Positions 28,139 through 39,709 are shown, counted from the first letter of the stretch. The stretch is DNA of 64,000 nt from CAVQBJ01 sp963819075 (GCA_963819075.1 CAWFUP010000002.1:62001-126000), one strand, 5' to 3'. Program-made: numbers and translations. The notes: a model not told the origin generated them from the letters alone.

Positions 28139-29437
28139 TCAGGCGACCGCGTCGAGGCGCCCGACGATCTCGGCGGCGTGGCGGGTGAAGTGGGCGTAGT
28201 CGAAGATCGCGTCGAGGTCGAGGTCGCTTGTGCGGTCGTCGCCCGCGAGCAGCTCCCGCAGCGGGATCGCCTCCGCCCAGGCGCGCTGCGCGGTCTCCTG
28301 GACGGTGCGGTAGGCCTCGTCGCGCTCGACGCCGGCATCGACGAGCGCCAGCAGCACGCGCTGCGAGAACAGCGCTCCGTGCGTGAGCTCGAGGTTGGCC
28401 GCCATGCGCTCCACGTCGACGGTCATCCCGCCCGCCACGCGCGTGGCGAGACCGAGCAGGTAGTGGATGAGGATCGTCGAGTCGGGGAGGATCACGCGCT
28501 CGGCGCCGGAGTGGGAGATGTCGCGCTCGTGCCAGAGCGCGACGTTCTCGACCGCCGCCTGGGCATTGCCGCGCAGGACGCGGGCCAGGCCCGAGATGCG
28601 CTCGCTGACGATCGGGTTGCGCTTGTGGGGCATGGCCGAGCTGCCCTTCTGGCGCCCGGCGCGAAACGGCTCGGAGGCCTCGAGCACCTCGGTGCGCTGG
28701 AGATGGCGGATCTCGGTGGCGAAGCGCTCCAGCCCGGCGCCGGCGAGCGCGATCGCCTGCAGCAGCTCGGCATGCCGGTCACGCGGGACGACCTGGGTGG
28801 AGACCGGCTCGCCGGCCAGCCCGAGGCGCGCGAGCACGCGCGCCTCGAAGGCCGGGTCGGTCGCCGAGTACGTTCCCACCGCGCCCGACAGCGCGCCCAC
28901 GGCCACCGCCTCGAAGGAGTCCGTCAGCCGGCGCGCGTTGCGATCGGCCTCCATGGCGAGCCCGGCGAGCTTGATCCCGAACGTCGTCGGTTCCGCGTGG
29001 ACGCCGTGCGTGCGCCCGACGCACAGCGTGTCGCGATGCTCACGAGCGCGGGCCACGAGCGCGTGCACGAACTCGCGGGCGGCCGGCACGATCAACTCGC
29101 CGGCGGCCTGCAGCTGCAGGGCGAGCGCCGTGTCGAGCACATCGGAGGACGTCAGGCCGTAATGGATCCAGCGCCCGGCCGGACCGGCGGCGGCGGCCAG
29201 GACGTCGACGAACGCCGCCACATCGTGGTCGGTCTCCTTTTCTCGTTCATTGACGGCTTCGACGGTGAAGGTGGCCGCGCGGATCGCCTCGAGCTCCTCG
29301 GGGGTCGGGCCGCGGCCGTCGCCCAGCAGGGCCGGCAGCTCCTCGGCCGCCGCGACCTCGACGCGGCGCCACGCCTCCATGCGCGCCTCGTCGGTCCACA
29401 GCGCGCCGAGCTCGGGACGGGTGTAACGCTCGATCAC
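28139..29437 (-). CDS. purB: Adenylosuccinate lyase
   Basis: Removes fumarate from SAICAR and from adenylosuccinate. The 432-aa product has the fumarase/aspartase-superfamily signature SSAMPHKRNP, plus RTHGVHAEPTTFG (catalytic His region), HYGLTSSDVLDTALAL and RHLQRTEVLE. GTG 29437 overlaps the purE TGA (GTGA), so it is translationally coupled as the last gene of the GYD-purD-purE-purB operon. Its stop is 3 bp from the convergent FG-GAP gene, leaving no room for a conventional terminator. Confidence 0.97.
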   Translation of the reverse strand: MIERYTRPELGALWTDEARMEAWRRVEVAAAEELPALLGDGRGPTPEELEAIRAATFTVEAVNEREKETDHDVAAFVDVLAAAAGPAGRWIHYGLTSSDVLDTALALQLQAAGELIVPAAREFVHALVARAREHRDTLCVGRTHGVHAEPTTFGIKLAGLAMEADRNARRLTDSFEAVAVGALSGAVGTYSATDPAFEARVLARLGLAGEPVSTQVVPRDRHAELLQAIALAGAGLERFATEIRHLQRTEVLEASEPFRAGRQKGSSAMPHKRNPIVSERISGLARVLRGNAQAAVENVALWHERDISHSGAERVILPDSTILIHYLLGLATRVAGGMTVDVERMAANLELTHGALFSQRVLLALVDAGVERDEAYRTVQETAQRAWAEAIPLRELLAGDDRTSDLDLDAIFDYAHFTRHAAEIVGRLDAVA

Positions 29438-29910
29438 GCCTGGAGGATCTGGGCGGCCAGGATCGCCGCGTTGCGCGGATTGTCCAGTCCGACGCAGGCC
29501 ACGGGTACGCCGGGCGGCATCTGCACGATCGAGAGGATCGCGTCGAGCCCACCGGCCGCGGTGAGGCGGCCCGAGAGCGGAACGCCGATGACCGGGAGAT
29601 CGGTGTGGGCGGCGACGGCGCCGGGCAGGGCCGCCGAGATGCCGGCTCCGGCGATGATCACGCGCAGGCCGCGCATGCGGGCGTTCTTGGCGTACTCGGC
29701 GACGAGGTCGGGTTCGCGGTGGGCCGACATCACGCGAACCTCGTGCATGATGCCGCGATCGGTGAGCTCATCGCTGGCCTTCACCATGGCGTCCATGTCG
29801 CTCTTCGAGCCCATGACGATCCCGACCCGGGGAGCGTCGGCCGGCAGCTCGTCGAGCTCGCGGGCGACCTCGGTCTCCTCGACCGCCCGCACGACGATCG
29901 GCTCGCTCAT
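29434..29910 (-). CDS. purE: N5-carboxyaminoimidazole ribonucleotide mutase (AIR carboxylase)
   Basis: 158-aa PurE with GIVMGSKSDMDAM, the VMSAHREPD catalytic His, and PVIGVPL with IVQMPPGVPVA. The segment that reads GGAAHLPG in E. coli PurE is GISAALPG here, so the second conserved His is absent. No purK lies in the window, so whether it acts as a mutase (class I) or a carboxylase (class II) cannot be settled. Its ATG overlaps the purD stop (ATGA) and its stop overlaps the purB start. Confidence 0.95.
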   Translation of the reverse strand: MSEPIVVRAVEETEVARELDELPADAPRVGIVMGSKSDMDAMVKASDELTDRGIMHEVRVMSAHREPDLVAEYAKNARMRGLRVIIAGAGISAALPGAVAAHTDLPVIGVPLSGRLTAAGGLDAILSIVQMPPGVPVACVGLDNPRNAAILAAQILQA

Positions 29911-31211
29911 GCCCGCTCCTCGGCAAGCGCGGCGGAGCGGTGCAGGGCCGAGAGCGCGATGTCGCGCCGCAGCTGGCGTCCGGGGAACTCGATCACGTCG
30001 GCGGCAGCATACGCCGCCGCGCGCGCCGCGCCGATATCGCTGCCGAGCGCGGTGACGTTGAGCACGCGCCCGCCCGCCGTCACCAGGCGCCCGTCGCGCA
30101 GCGCGGTGCCGGCGTGCGTCACCTCGACGTCACCGCCCACGCGATCGAGGCCGGTGATCGGATCGCCGCTGGAGGAGCGCTCGGGATAGCCGGCGCTCGC
30201 GAGCACGACGGTGACCGCCCAGGCGGGCGACCATTCGAGCTCGGTTCCGGCGAGTCCGTCCGTACGGGTCGCGCGCTCGCACAGGTCGAGCAGATCGGAG
30301 CGCAGGCGGGGCAGCAGCGCCTGCGTCTCGGGGTCGCCGAATCGCACGTTGAACTCGATCACGCGCGGGCCGGCCGCGGTCAGCATGAGCCCCGCGTAGA
30401 GGACGCCGTGGAAGGGCGTCCCGCGGGTGCGCATGAGGTCGACGATCGGCTGGTGGACGCGGGCCACGATGTCCTCGACGTCGCCGCGGTCGACGTCGGG
30501 CAGTGGCGAGTAGGAGCCCATGCCGCCGGTGTTCGGCCCCTCGTCGCCGTCGCGGATGCGCTTGTAGTCGCGGGCCGGCGCCATCGGCACGGCGCGCACG
30601 CCGTCGCACAGAGCCAACAGCGAGAGCTCCTCGCCCTGCAGGCGTTCCTCGACGACCGCCGCGGCCTGACCGCCGAAGCGCCGGTCGAGGAAGATCTCGC
30701 GCAGCGCGGCGTCGGCGGCCTCGCCGCCGGGCACCACGGTCACGCCCTTCCCGGCGGCCAGCCCGTCGGCCTTGATCACGACGCCGGCGTCGGAGACGAG
30801 CGCGGCGACGGCCGCGCGCCCCTCGTCGAGGCTGCGCACGGCACGCCACGCCGCGGTCGGCACGTCGGCCTGGACCATGGCCTCCTTCGCGAACGCCTTG
30901 GAGCCCTCCAGGCGGGCGGCGGCCGCACTTGGGCCGAAGACGGCGTGGCCGCGCTCGGCCAGCGCGTCGGCAAGCCCGGCCACCAGCGGGACCTCGGGCC
31001 CGACGACCGTCAGGTCGACCGCCTCGCGCTCGACGGCGGCGACGAGGCCGACGACGTCGTCCGCGGCGACGTCGAGCAGGCGGGCGTCGACGGCGATGCC
31101 GACGTTGCCGGGGGCGGCCAGGAGCTCGGGGTGCTCGGGCGAACGGGCGAGCGCGCGCACGATCGCGTGCTCGCGACCGCCGCCGCCGACGACGAGGACC
31201 TTCGTGGCCAC
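29907..31211 (-). CDS. purD: Phosphoribosylamine-glycine ligase (GAR synthetase)
   Basis: ATP-grasp ligase joining glycine to phosphoribosylamine. The 434-aa protein has KVLVVGGGGREHAIV at the start, VGPEVPLVAGLAD, VIKADGLAAGKGV (ATP-grasp Lys), SLLALCDG, GGMGSYSPLPDVD, and RVIEFNVRFGDPETQALLPRL (metal-binding Glu/Asn). GTG 31211 is 13 nt downstream of the GYD gene and the stop overlaps purE, making one four-gene operon. Confidence 0.97.
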   Translation of the reverse strand: MATKVLVVGGGGREHAIVRALARSPEHPELLAAPGNVGIAVDARLLDVAADDVVGLVAAVEREAVDLTVVGPEVPLVAGLADALAERGHAVFGPSAAAARLEGSKAFAKEAMVQADVPTAAWRAVRSLDEGRAAVAALVSDAGVVIKADGLAAGKGVTVVPGGEAADAALREIFLDRRFGGQAAAVVEERLQGEELSLLALCDGVRAVPMAPARDYKRIRDGDEGPNTGGMGSYSPLPDVDRGDVEDIVARVHQPIVDLMRTRGTPFHGVLYAGLMLTAAGPRVIEFNVRFGDPETQALLPRLRSDLLDLCERATRTDGLAGTELEWSPAWAVTVVLASAGYPERSSSGDPITGLDRVGGDVEVTHAGTALRDGRLVTAGGRVLNVTALGSDIGAARAAAYAAADVIEFPGRQLRRDIALSALHRSAALAEERA

Positions 31212-31224
31212 TGGTGCCGGCCGC

Positions 31225-31506
31225 CTACAGCGCGGCGATGAACTCGTCGACGGGGATCGCGGTGAGCGTCTCGAAGCGGCCGCTGCCGCGCGAGCTCAGC
31301 TCGAGCGAGACCCGGGCCATGACGCTCTCGTCGGGCGCCTCGACGATGCTCACGAAGTCGACGTGGCCGAGCGTGGCCCATTGCGCCGTCACCTTGGCGC
31401 CGAGCTGCTCAACCTCCTTGTTGACCTCGCGTATGCGCTGGGGATTGTTCTTGACCGTCTGCACTCCCTCGGGCGTGAGGGTCGAGAGCATGATGTAGGT
31501 CGGCAT
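31225..31506 (-). CDS. GYD-domain protein
   Basis: A 93-aa protein of the GYD family (ferredoxin-like alpha/beta fold of unknown function, often dimeric): MPTYIMLSTLTPEGVQTVK, LGAKVTAQWATLGHVDFV and a FETLTAIPVDEF end. ATG 31506 follows GGAGGGCCCC; codons upstream of it are not part of the family. It lies 13 nt before purD and probably leads that operon. This suggests expression with purine genes, not necessarily a purine function. Confidence 0.85.
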   Translation of the reverse strand: MPTYIMLSTLTPEGVQTVKNNPQRIREVNKEVEQLGAKVTAQWATLGHVDFVSIVEAPDESVMARVSLELSSRGSGRFETLTAIPVDEFIAAL

Positions 31507-31574
31507 GGGGCCCTCCGTCGAGTTCGCGTTCGGGGGCGCGTGGGGCGCGCCGAAAGACCGTCTCACCCGAACGC

Positions 31575-31580
31575 TACCCT
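31575..31580 (+). promoter_or_regulatory. -10 element, leaderless start of the collagen-like protein gene
   Basis: TACCCT lies 9 nt upstream of ATG 31590, with no Shine-Dalgarno site between. Confidence 0.35.
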
Positions 31581-31589
31581 GCCCGGGCG

Positions 31590-32489
31590 ATGAGAGACGC
31601 GCGGCCGGGCGTAGAGGGGCGCCGAGCGGTCCCGCTGGGCGGGGCGGTACTCGCCGCGGCGCTCGCGGTCGCCTTGGCCGCGCCGCCGGGCGGGTTCCTG
31701 GCGCCGGGAGTGCGCAGCGCGTCGGCGCTGCCGCTGAACGCCGGGGGCCTCTCGGCGCCCACCGGGGTGCCGCCCGCGCCGCCACCGGGACCGGCCGGCG
31801 GGTCCGCCGGGCCCGGGTCCGGCGGAGCCAACGGGGACACGGGGCCCACCGGCGCCACGGGCGCGACCGGCCCCGGCGGCACGACGGGGCCGTCCGGTCC
31901 GCAGCTGAGCACCGACCTGCCCTGCTACCTGCCCGGTCGCGTCGTGCAGCTCACCGGCAGCGGGTTCCCCGCCGACACCACCTACGCGGTCACGCTCGAC
32001 CAGTCGGGGGCCGGGTTCGGACACGTGTCGGCAAGCGGAGGGCTGTCGGGGACGCTCACGAGCCCCGCGCTGACGGCCGGTACGACCGAGGCGACGCACG
32101 AGGTGATGATCCTCAGCGCGGGCGGATCCGCGACGACGCAGTTCGCCGTGACGCAGTTCGGCGCGAGCTTCGCCCCCCAGACCGGCGACCCGCGCACGAT
32201 GCTCGTGCACTACAGCGTGTTCGGGTTCGGCCTCGGGCCGGCCAGCCCAACCGGCGATCCCGCCCCCGTGGCGCTCTTCCTGCACTATGTCGGCCCGCGC
32301 GGCACGCCGGTGCACACCGTCCAGATCGGCTACACGAGCGGGGCGTGCGGGAGCATGCCCTTATCCGGGCCGCACCACCTGTTCGGCTTCTCCCCGGCTC
32401 GCGGCACGTGGCATCTGCAGTTCGACGCGCGGCGCAGCTACTCGCCGACGAGCGTGCCGCGCGTCGTGCACACCTTGACCATCCGCTGA
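31590..32489 (+). CDS. Secreted protein with a short collagen-like Gly-X-Y segment
   Basis: 299 aa. The signal peptide covers about 1-46 (LGGAVLAAALAVALAAPPGG...ASA). A Gly/Pro-rich spacer follows, then a short collagen-like run (GDTGPTGATGATGPGGTTG) at about 82-104. The C-terminal beta-rich domain (about 108-299) starts with CYLPGRVVQLTGSGFPADTTY and ends in VPRVVHTLTIR. Two Cys (CYLPG and GACGS) could form a disulphide outside the cell. No enzyme motif was seen. It is convergent with the next gene (12-bp gap). A decayed copy of part of its domain lies at 33318-33419. Confidence 0.75.
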   Translation: MRDARPGVEGRRAVPLGGAVLAAALAVALAAPPGGFLAPGVRSASALPLNAGGLSAPTGVPPAPPPGPAGGSAGPGSGGANGDTGPTGATGATGPGGTTGPSGPQLSTDLPCYLPGRVVQLTGSGFPADTTYAVTLDQSGAGFGHVSASGGLSGTLTSPALTAGTTEATHEVMILSAGGSATTQFAVTQFGASFAPQTGDPRTMLVHYSVFGFGLGPASPTGDPAPVALFLHYVGPRGTPVHTVQIGYTSGACGSMPLSGPHHLFGFSPARGTWHLQFDARRSYSPTSVPRVVHTLTIR

Positions 32490-32501
32490 GCGGCCGCGGG
32501 C

Positions 32502-33245
32502 CTACTGGATGCCGGGCGGCGCGGCGAGGAGGAGGTTCACTCGCCGGCGCATGCTCGCGCTCAGCCGCGACTCGTCGACCGTCTCGCGCGCCGCAGGGAC
32601 GCGTACGACGACGGGCGCGGTCAGCGAGGCGTCGGTCGTCGTAACCGTGTCGCCGACCGTGTCGACGACCCGGACGGGCAGGCCGTCGGGCGCCAGGTAG
32701 ACGTCGCTCACGCGCGCCGGCGGGTGGGCGTCGTCGAGCTCGAACTCGGTCACTGGCTGCCCACCGAGCGTCGTCAGGCCGACCTCGGTCACGCTCGTGG
32801 CCGCCGGCAGCAGGACGGTCGTCAGGTCGGCGCGAAAGGCGCCGACGAGGGCGAGCACGCTGGCGCGCCCGCCGCCGAGGTGGCCGATGCGCACCCGCAC
32901 CCACTTGTGGCCCCCGTCGGCCTTGGCGATTCCCGGCGCGGTGCCGTAGCCGTAGGAGCCGAGGAAGCGCAGGAAGGTCGGCTGGCCACCGACGGAGGAG
33001 GTGATGGCGTAGGCCGGCGGCGACAGGCGGCCGCGCTCGGTCAGGCGACTCTGCTGGACGCGTCGTCCGTCGCGGACGAGGGCGACGGTCTGGTTGAGTC
33101 GAAAGCCCTTGGGGTGGAGGTTGCGGCCAGCGGCGAGGAGGCGCTCGAGGGCCGGGGGGATCTGGGGATGGGCGAGGGCGCCCGCGGTCGGCGCAGCGAA
33201 GAGCGTCGCCAGCACGGCAAGTGGGACGGCGCAGTCGCGGCGCAT
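32502..33245 (-). CDS. Exported protein of unknown function (outer-surface, LolA/sigma-regulator-like fold possible)
   Basis: 247 aa from ATG 33245, which lies 7 nt after a -10-like CATACT; the longer frame upstream is rejected. The signal peptide is at 1-26 (VPLAVLATLFAAPTAGALA). The mature part has alternating strands typical of lipid- or polymer-binding beta-sheet proteins (RVQQSRLTERGRLSPPAYAI, VTEVGLTTLGGQPVTEFEL, VYLAPDGLPVRVVDTVGD). Lines like APDGLPVRV occur in LppX/LprG- and LolA-like folds, but this is only a resemblance. Confidence 0.65.
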   Translation of the reverse strand: MRRDCAVPLAVLATLFAAPTAGALAHPQIPPALERLLAAGRNLHPKGFRLNQTVALVRDGRRVQQSRLTERGRLSPPAYAITSSVGGQPTFLRFLGSYGYGTAPGIAKADGGHKWVRVRIGHLGGGRASVLALVGAFRADLTTVLLPAATSVTEVGLTTLGGQPVTEFELDDAHPPARVSDVYLAPDGLPVRVVDTVGDTVTTTDASLTAPVVVRVPAARETVDESRLSASMRRRVNLLLAAPPGIQ

Positions 33246-33252
33246 CGGCGTC

Positions 33253-33258
33253 AGTATG
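33253..33258 (-). promoter_or_regulatory. -10 element, leaderless start of the exported protein gene
   Basis: CATACT on the minus strand followed by GACGCCG (7 nt) and ATG 33245. Confidence 0.4.
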
Positions 33259-33317
33259 GCGCCCGCGCTCGGCCGGTCTCGGTTGCTCGGCGTGCCACAC
33301 GCGCCAACCGCGTCGCG

Positions 33318-33419
33318 CCGCCGGGCAGCCGCGGGTTCCCGGCCGCCAGCACCTACGCCGACGCGCTCGACCCGACCGGGGCCGCGATCCGGCGCGTTCG
33401 ACCGGTGAGCCTTCACTGA
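33318..33419 (+). pseudogene. Relic of the collagen-like protein's C-terminal domain
   Basis: The plus strand encodes GSRGFPAASTYADALDPTGA, close to GSGFPADTTYAVTLDQSGA in the gene at 31590-32489. About 60 bp aligns at the DNA level with small indels. The frame has no start or signal peptide and ends at a TGA (33417-33419). It looks like a leftover from a duplication in the intergenic space 33246-33464, which otherwise holds nothing recognisable. Confidence 0.45.
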
Positions 33420-33464
33420 GGGGCGGCGCCCGCACGCCCCTCAGCAACATCCGTCAGGACTCCC

Positions 33465-36400
33465 CTATTGGTAGGTGAATGACGGCCCAGCCGCCGGAGC
33501 GCCGGTGTTCTGCTGGCCGCTCACGCCTGTGGGCACGAACAGCAGAGCCGTGGAGCCGGTGCGGCCGTTGGGCGGCATCGTCAGCGTCATCTGCGTGTCC
33601 GAGTTGATCGTGAACGGCACGTTGCGAATCCCGACCGCGGTGTAGACGGCGGCGATGCCGCCGTCTGCGTGGAATCCGGTGCCGGTCACGGTAACGATTG
33701 TCCCCCCGTTCTTGGACCCGGAGCTCGGGCTGATCGACGTGATCGTCGCACCGTATACGAACTGGTCCGCCGCCGAGACGGCCGAGGTCCCGCTCGGCGT
33801 GCGCACCGTGATGTCGACGTAGCCCGTGCTGTCAGAGCCTGCCGGGCTCGTGACGGTGAGCTGCGTACTCGAGATGACGTTTACGTTCGTGCCCGCCGCC
33901 GTACCGAAGAGCACCGTGGCCCCTTGCGTGAAGCCGGAGCCGTTGACGGTCACGGTCGTTCCACCCGCGATGCCACCCACTGCGTAGCTCGTGCCCGGCG
34001 TGGACACGCTTGTCACGGCCGGAACGACGGCGGTGTACGTGTACGTCTGTGTGGTGACGAACGCGAAGCCGGTGCCCGCTTGACCGTTGACACCGGTTAG
34101 CCCGAATCCGAGCCCAGCCGTGGACAGCCTGCCGCGCCAGCTCGGCGGCATGGTCAGCGTGAGCTGCGTATCTGAGTTGACGGTGAACGGGACGTTCTGG
34201 TCTCCCGAGCTGGCGAGGAAGATGTTCAGGATCCCGCCGTCGGACGTGAAGCCCGTTCCTGTGACGGTGACGGTGTTCCCGCCGGTCACTGGGCCTGACG
34301 TCGGCGACAACCCGGTCACGGTCGGGCCATAGGCGAACTGATCGTTGGGTGTTACCGCCGTGGTGCCGTTCGGCGTCACCACGGTCACGTCGACGTAGCC
34401 GGTGCTGTCGGAACCGGGCGGGCTGGTCGCCGTGATCGTGCTGTCAGAGTTGACCTGGAATTGGGCGTGCGCGGAGCCGAACCGCACGTCGGTCGCACCA
34501 GTGAGACCCGATCCCGAGATCGTCACTGTGGTTCCGCCGGCGATCCCACCTTCGGCGAAGATCGTGCCGGCCGTCGACACGCCGCTCACCTGCGGCGGTG
34601 TCACCGTGAACCGCGTCGGTCCCGTCGAGACCGAGCTCTGTGCTTGGTTCGGCGGATCACCGTTTGTCAACAGCGAGATGCTCGTTGGCCCAGCGGCAAC
34701 CGGCGGCATCACGAAGGTGAGACTCGTGTCGGTGACACTCTGCGGCGTGACGAGCTCGAAGCCGTGCGCGATGAGCACCGACGAGACGCCGCCGTCCGCC
34801 AGGAACCCGGTGCCGGTGAGCGTCACAGTCGTGCCTCCGGTCACTGGCCCGGAGGTCGGCGTCATGCCGGTCACCACTGGGCCGTAGATGTACTGGTCGG
34901 CCGTGCCGACCGAGGATGTGCCGCCCTGCCCAGTCACTGTGACGTCGACGTAATCAGTCGAGTCCGCGCCCGCGGGCGCCGTCACCGTGAGCTGCGTGTT
35001 GGAGACGACGTGGAGATTCGTGCCCAGGGCGGCGCCGAAGTGGACCGCGGTCGCACCATTGAACCCGACGCCGTTGACCGTCACGGACGTGCCGCCCGCC
35101 ACCGCGCCCTCGAGCGGATTCAGCCCGGTCACGCTGGGCGGCCCATAGCTGAACTGGTCGGCTGTCGAGGTCGTGCTCGTGCCGTACTGGTTGGCCGCGG
35201 TCACGTCGACGGTTCCCGTGCCCGCGGGCGCGGTCACGGTGAGAGAATCCGGCGTGTTGACCACGAGGTTCGTGGCGGGCTGGCCGCCGAACTTGACCGA
35301 AGTCGGATTGATGAGGTTGTAGCCGGTGATAGTCACCGTGCCGCCACCGGCCGAGGGTCCGCTCGTCGTGTCGAGCGATTGCACGACCGGCGGGTGCGCC
35401 CCCCACTGCGACGTCTCGGAGAACGAGCACTGGTTGCCGGCGTTGTCCCATAGCGCCTGGATGTTGCCCAGCGGCTGGACGAGGGCGTCGGTTCCCCCGC
35501 ACAGATCGGCCACCTCTTCGAGGTTAGCGCTGTACCAGTCGGCGCCGAAGGCGGCGATCGGGTTCGTGGCCGCCTCGGCGTACTCGTGCGCCGCGGTCTG
35601 GGTCGCGCTCGTGTTGTACGGCACGCCGCAGAACCCGCCATAGCCGGTCCCGGGGAATGGGGCGTCGCCCGGGTACGGGATGACCGCGTAGACCCGATCG
35701 GGGCTCACGCTGTTGTCGACGGAGTGATAGGCACAGAAGCCGCCGCCGTTGGCCACGTCCACGCCGGTGGCTGTAGCTACGGCCGCCGTGCTGATCGTGA
35801 CGGTGTGGTTCGTGTTGTCGACGCTCGTCACGTAGGCGCCCAGCTGCGACGAGAAGATCTGCGGACCTTCGGAACCCAGCACTGCGCCGTAGTACTCCCA
35901 GGGGGTGCCTGACCCGCTCGGGGTGTGCACGTTGGTCAGCACGTTGGAGCCAACGGTCGCGTCGGCCGTGAAGCCGCCCGAGGGTGAGAAGGGATTGACG
36001 CTGATCGGCGTCGCCGTGCCGTTCGCGTTCGCGTTCGTGTCGAGCGTAACCGTATGGGCGCTCGGGCTGACCGAGAGGACCACGGACTTGTTGAGGCCAG
36101 GACCGGTCAACGCGTCGCCGACGATCACGTTGGCAAAGCTCGACACATTGGTCAGCGTCGCCGAGCCCGCGCTCGTCGTCGCCGTGAATGCGTTTGCGTT
36201 CGCCGTGCGGTAGGCAGTTCCCGGCGCCGGCAGGACGATGTACTGGTCGTTGATCGTCGTCGCCCAGTGGTTCGCACTGGCTTCGGCGGCAGCCTCGGCC
36301 TCGATAGCGGCATCGGTCACGTTCGTCGGCGCCGCCAGGGTGTAGTCGTCGGCATAGGTAACTGCGACCGTCGGGGAGATGTACCCGGTCTGGTCGTAGT

Positions 36401-36905
36401 ACTGGGTGAGCACGTTCTGGAACGAGCTCCCGGAGACGTTGTTGTAGAACGTCGTCAACTGAGCCTGAAGGGTTTGCGGCGTGCAGTCCTGGGGCGCCGA
36501 CGCAGTGCCGCAGTTCGTGTTCGAGCCGAGATCGTTCGTGCCGGTCCAGTTCTTGCCCCAGAAGACGACGTGCAGCGCGGGGCTGTGCTCGACGCCGTCA
36601 CCGTTCGGGTGGAAGAGGAGAACACCGGATCCACTCCCGGGCGAGGACGCGTTCCTGGGGCCACCGGAGGGTGCCGGACCGAAAGCGCTGCCGCTGCCCT
36701 GGCCGAACGTAGGGTCGAAGTGGATGTGACGCCCAGACGCCCACGCAGGCGGAGTGGGAAGACCGGTGAGGGTGTGAAGGGGCTGCGCCCCGGCCGGTGT
36801 CGCAGCGAATCCACACAGAGCCGCCGCCAGCACTGCAAGCGGGCCGTAGCGCCATCTGGCCGTCCTAGTGGCACGCGTCAGCTCGAACAGCCCTCCCGGT
36901 CCCAT
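33465..36905 (-). CDS. Secreted HExxE-motif protein with seven IPT/TIG domains
   Basis: 1146 aa; ATG 36905 follows GAGGGAGGCGGG. The signal peptide spans about 1-40 (LAVLAAALCGFAATPAGA). An N-terminal domain of about 460 residues contains AAHEYAEAATNP near residue 438 and a downstream NLEEVADLCGG. This His-Glu-x-x-Glu arrangement is seen in zinc-dependent or metal-binding secreted proteins, but activity is unproven. Residues about 507-1146 hold seven IPT/TIG (Ig-like) domains with cores such as VTGLSPTSGPVTGGNTVTVTG. Two interleaved TIG subtypes alternate in the second half, indicating duplication of a two-domain unit. A surface binding or degradative role is likely. Confidence 0.85.
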   Translation of the reverse strand: MGPGGLFELTRATRTARWRYGPLAVLAAALCGFAATPAGAQPLHTLTGLPTPPAWASGRHIHFDPTFGQGSGSAFGPAPSGGPRNASSPGSGSGVLLFHPNGDGVEHSPALHVVFWGKNWTGTNDLGSNTNCGTASAPQDCTPQTLQAQLTTFYNNVSGSSFQNVLTQYYDQTGYISPTVAVTYADDYTLAAPTNVTDAAIEAEAAAEASANHWATTINDQYIVLPAPGTAYRTANANAFTATTSAGSATLTNVSSFANVIVGDALTGPGLNKSVVLSVSPSAHTVTLDTNANANGTATPISVNPFSPSGGFTADATVGSNVLTNVHTPSGSGTPWEYYGAVLGSEGPQIFSSQLGAYVTSVDNTNHTVTISTAAVATATGVDVANGGGFCAYHSVDNSVSPDRVYAVIPYPGDAPFPGTGYGGFCGVPYNTSATQTAAHEYAEAATNPIAAFGADWYSANLEEVADLCGGTDALVQPLGNIQALWDNAGNQCSFSETSQWGAHPPVVQSLDTTSGPSAGGGTVTITGYNLINPTSVKFGGQPATNLVVNTPDSLTVTAPAGTGTVDVTAANQYGTSTTSTADQFSYGPPSVTGLNPLEGAVAGGTSVTVNGVGFNGATAVHFGAALGTNLHVVSNTQLTVTAPAGADSTDYVDVTVTGQGGTSSVGTADQYIYGPVVTGMTPTSGPVTGGTTVTLTGTGFLADGGVSSVLIAHGFELVTPQSVTDTSLTFVMPPVAAGPTSISLLTNGDPPNQAQSSVSTGPTRFTVTPPQVSGVSTAGTIFAEGGIAGGTTVTISGSGLTGATDVRFGSAHAQFQVNSDSTITATSPPGSDSTGYVDVTVVTPNGTTAVTPNDQFAYGPTVTGLSPTSGPVTGGNTVTVTGTGFTSDGGILNIFLASSGDQNVPFTVNSDTQLTLTMPPSWRGRLSTAGLGFGLTGVNGQAGTGFAFVTTQTYTYTAVVPAVTSVSTPGTSYAVGGIAGGTTVTVNGSGFTQGATVLFGTAAGTNVNVISSTQLTVTSPAGSDSTGYVDITVRTPSGTSAVSAADQFVYGATITSISPSSGSKNGGTIVTVTGTGFHADGGIAAVYTAVGIRNVPFTINSDTQMTLTMPPNGRTGSTALLFVPTGVSGQQNTGAPAAGPSFTYQ

Positions 36906-36957
36906 CCCCGCCTCCCTCTTCCGCTATCGCGTTGCGCCCCGGAGCCGAGGCGGCGCG

Positions 36958-36987
36958 AGCCTAACTGGTCGGCCAGATCTGTGTCAA
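36958..36987 (-). promoter_or_regulatory. Housekeeping-type promoter of the TIG protein gene
   Basis: On the minus strand a consensus -35 TTGACA (36987-36982), an 18-bp spacer, then -10 TAGGCT (36963-36958). This predicts a 5' leader of about 45 nt ending in a strong Shine-Dalgarno site. It is the clearest sigma-70-type promoter in the window. The flanking DNA is AT-rich. Confidence 0.6.
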
Positions 36988-37028
36988 TCGGCTGAGTATT
37001 TACTTTCGTGCAGCACTCGACGAGATTG

Positions 37029-37064
37029 CCGGCTTAGCCGTTCTTCGCCGACGAAACAAGCCGG
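37029..37064. terminator. Terminator-like hairpin downstream of clpB
   Basis: CCGGCTT and AAGCCGG form a 7-bp perfect stem around a 22-nt loop, 31 bp past the clpB stop (minus strand). No T-run is evident. Confidence 0.3.
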
Positions 37065-37094
37065 ACGGCTCGCGATGGTACGGAGTTGAAGCGA

Positions 37095-39689
<2,595 letters not shown>

Positions 39690-39709
39690 CGGTTCTGGGT
39701 CTCACTCCG

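Noticed and set aside
37029..37064. Hairpin near clpB as a third copy of the 43-bp palindrome
   Set aside because: It shares only a short TTCGTCG-like stretch with the 7546 and 56976 elements; arms and spacing differ.
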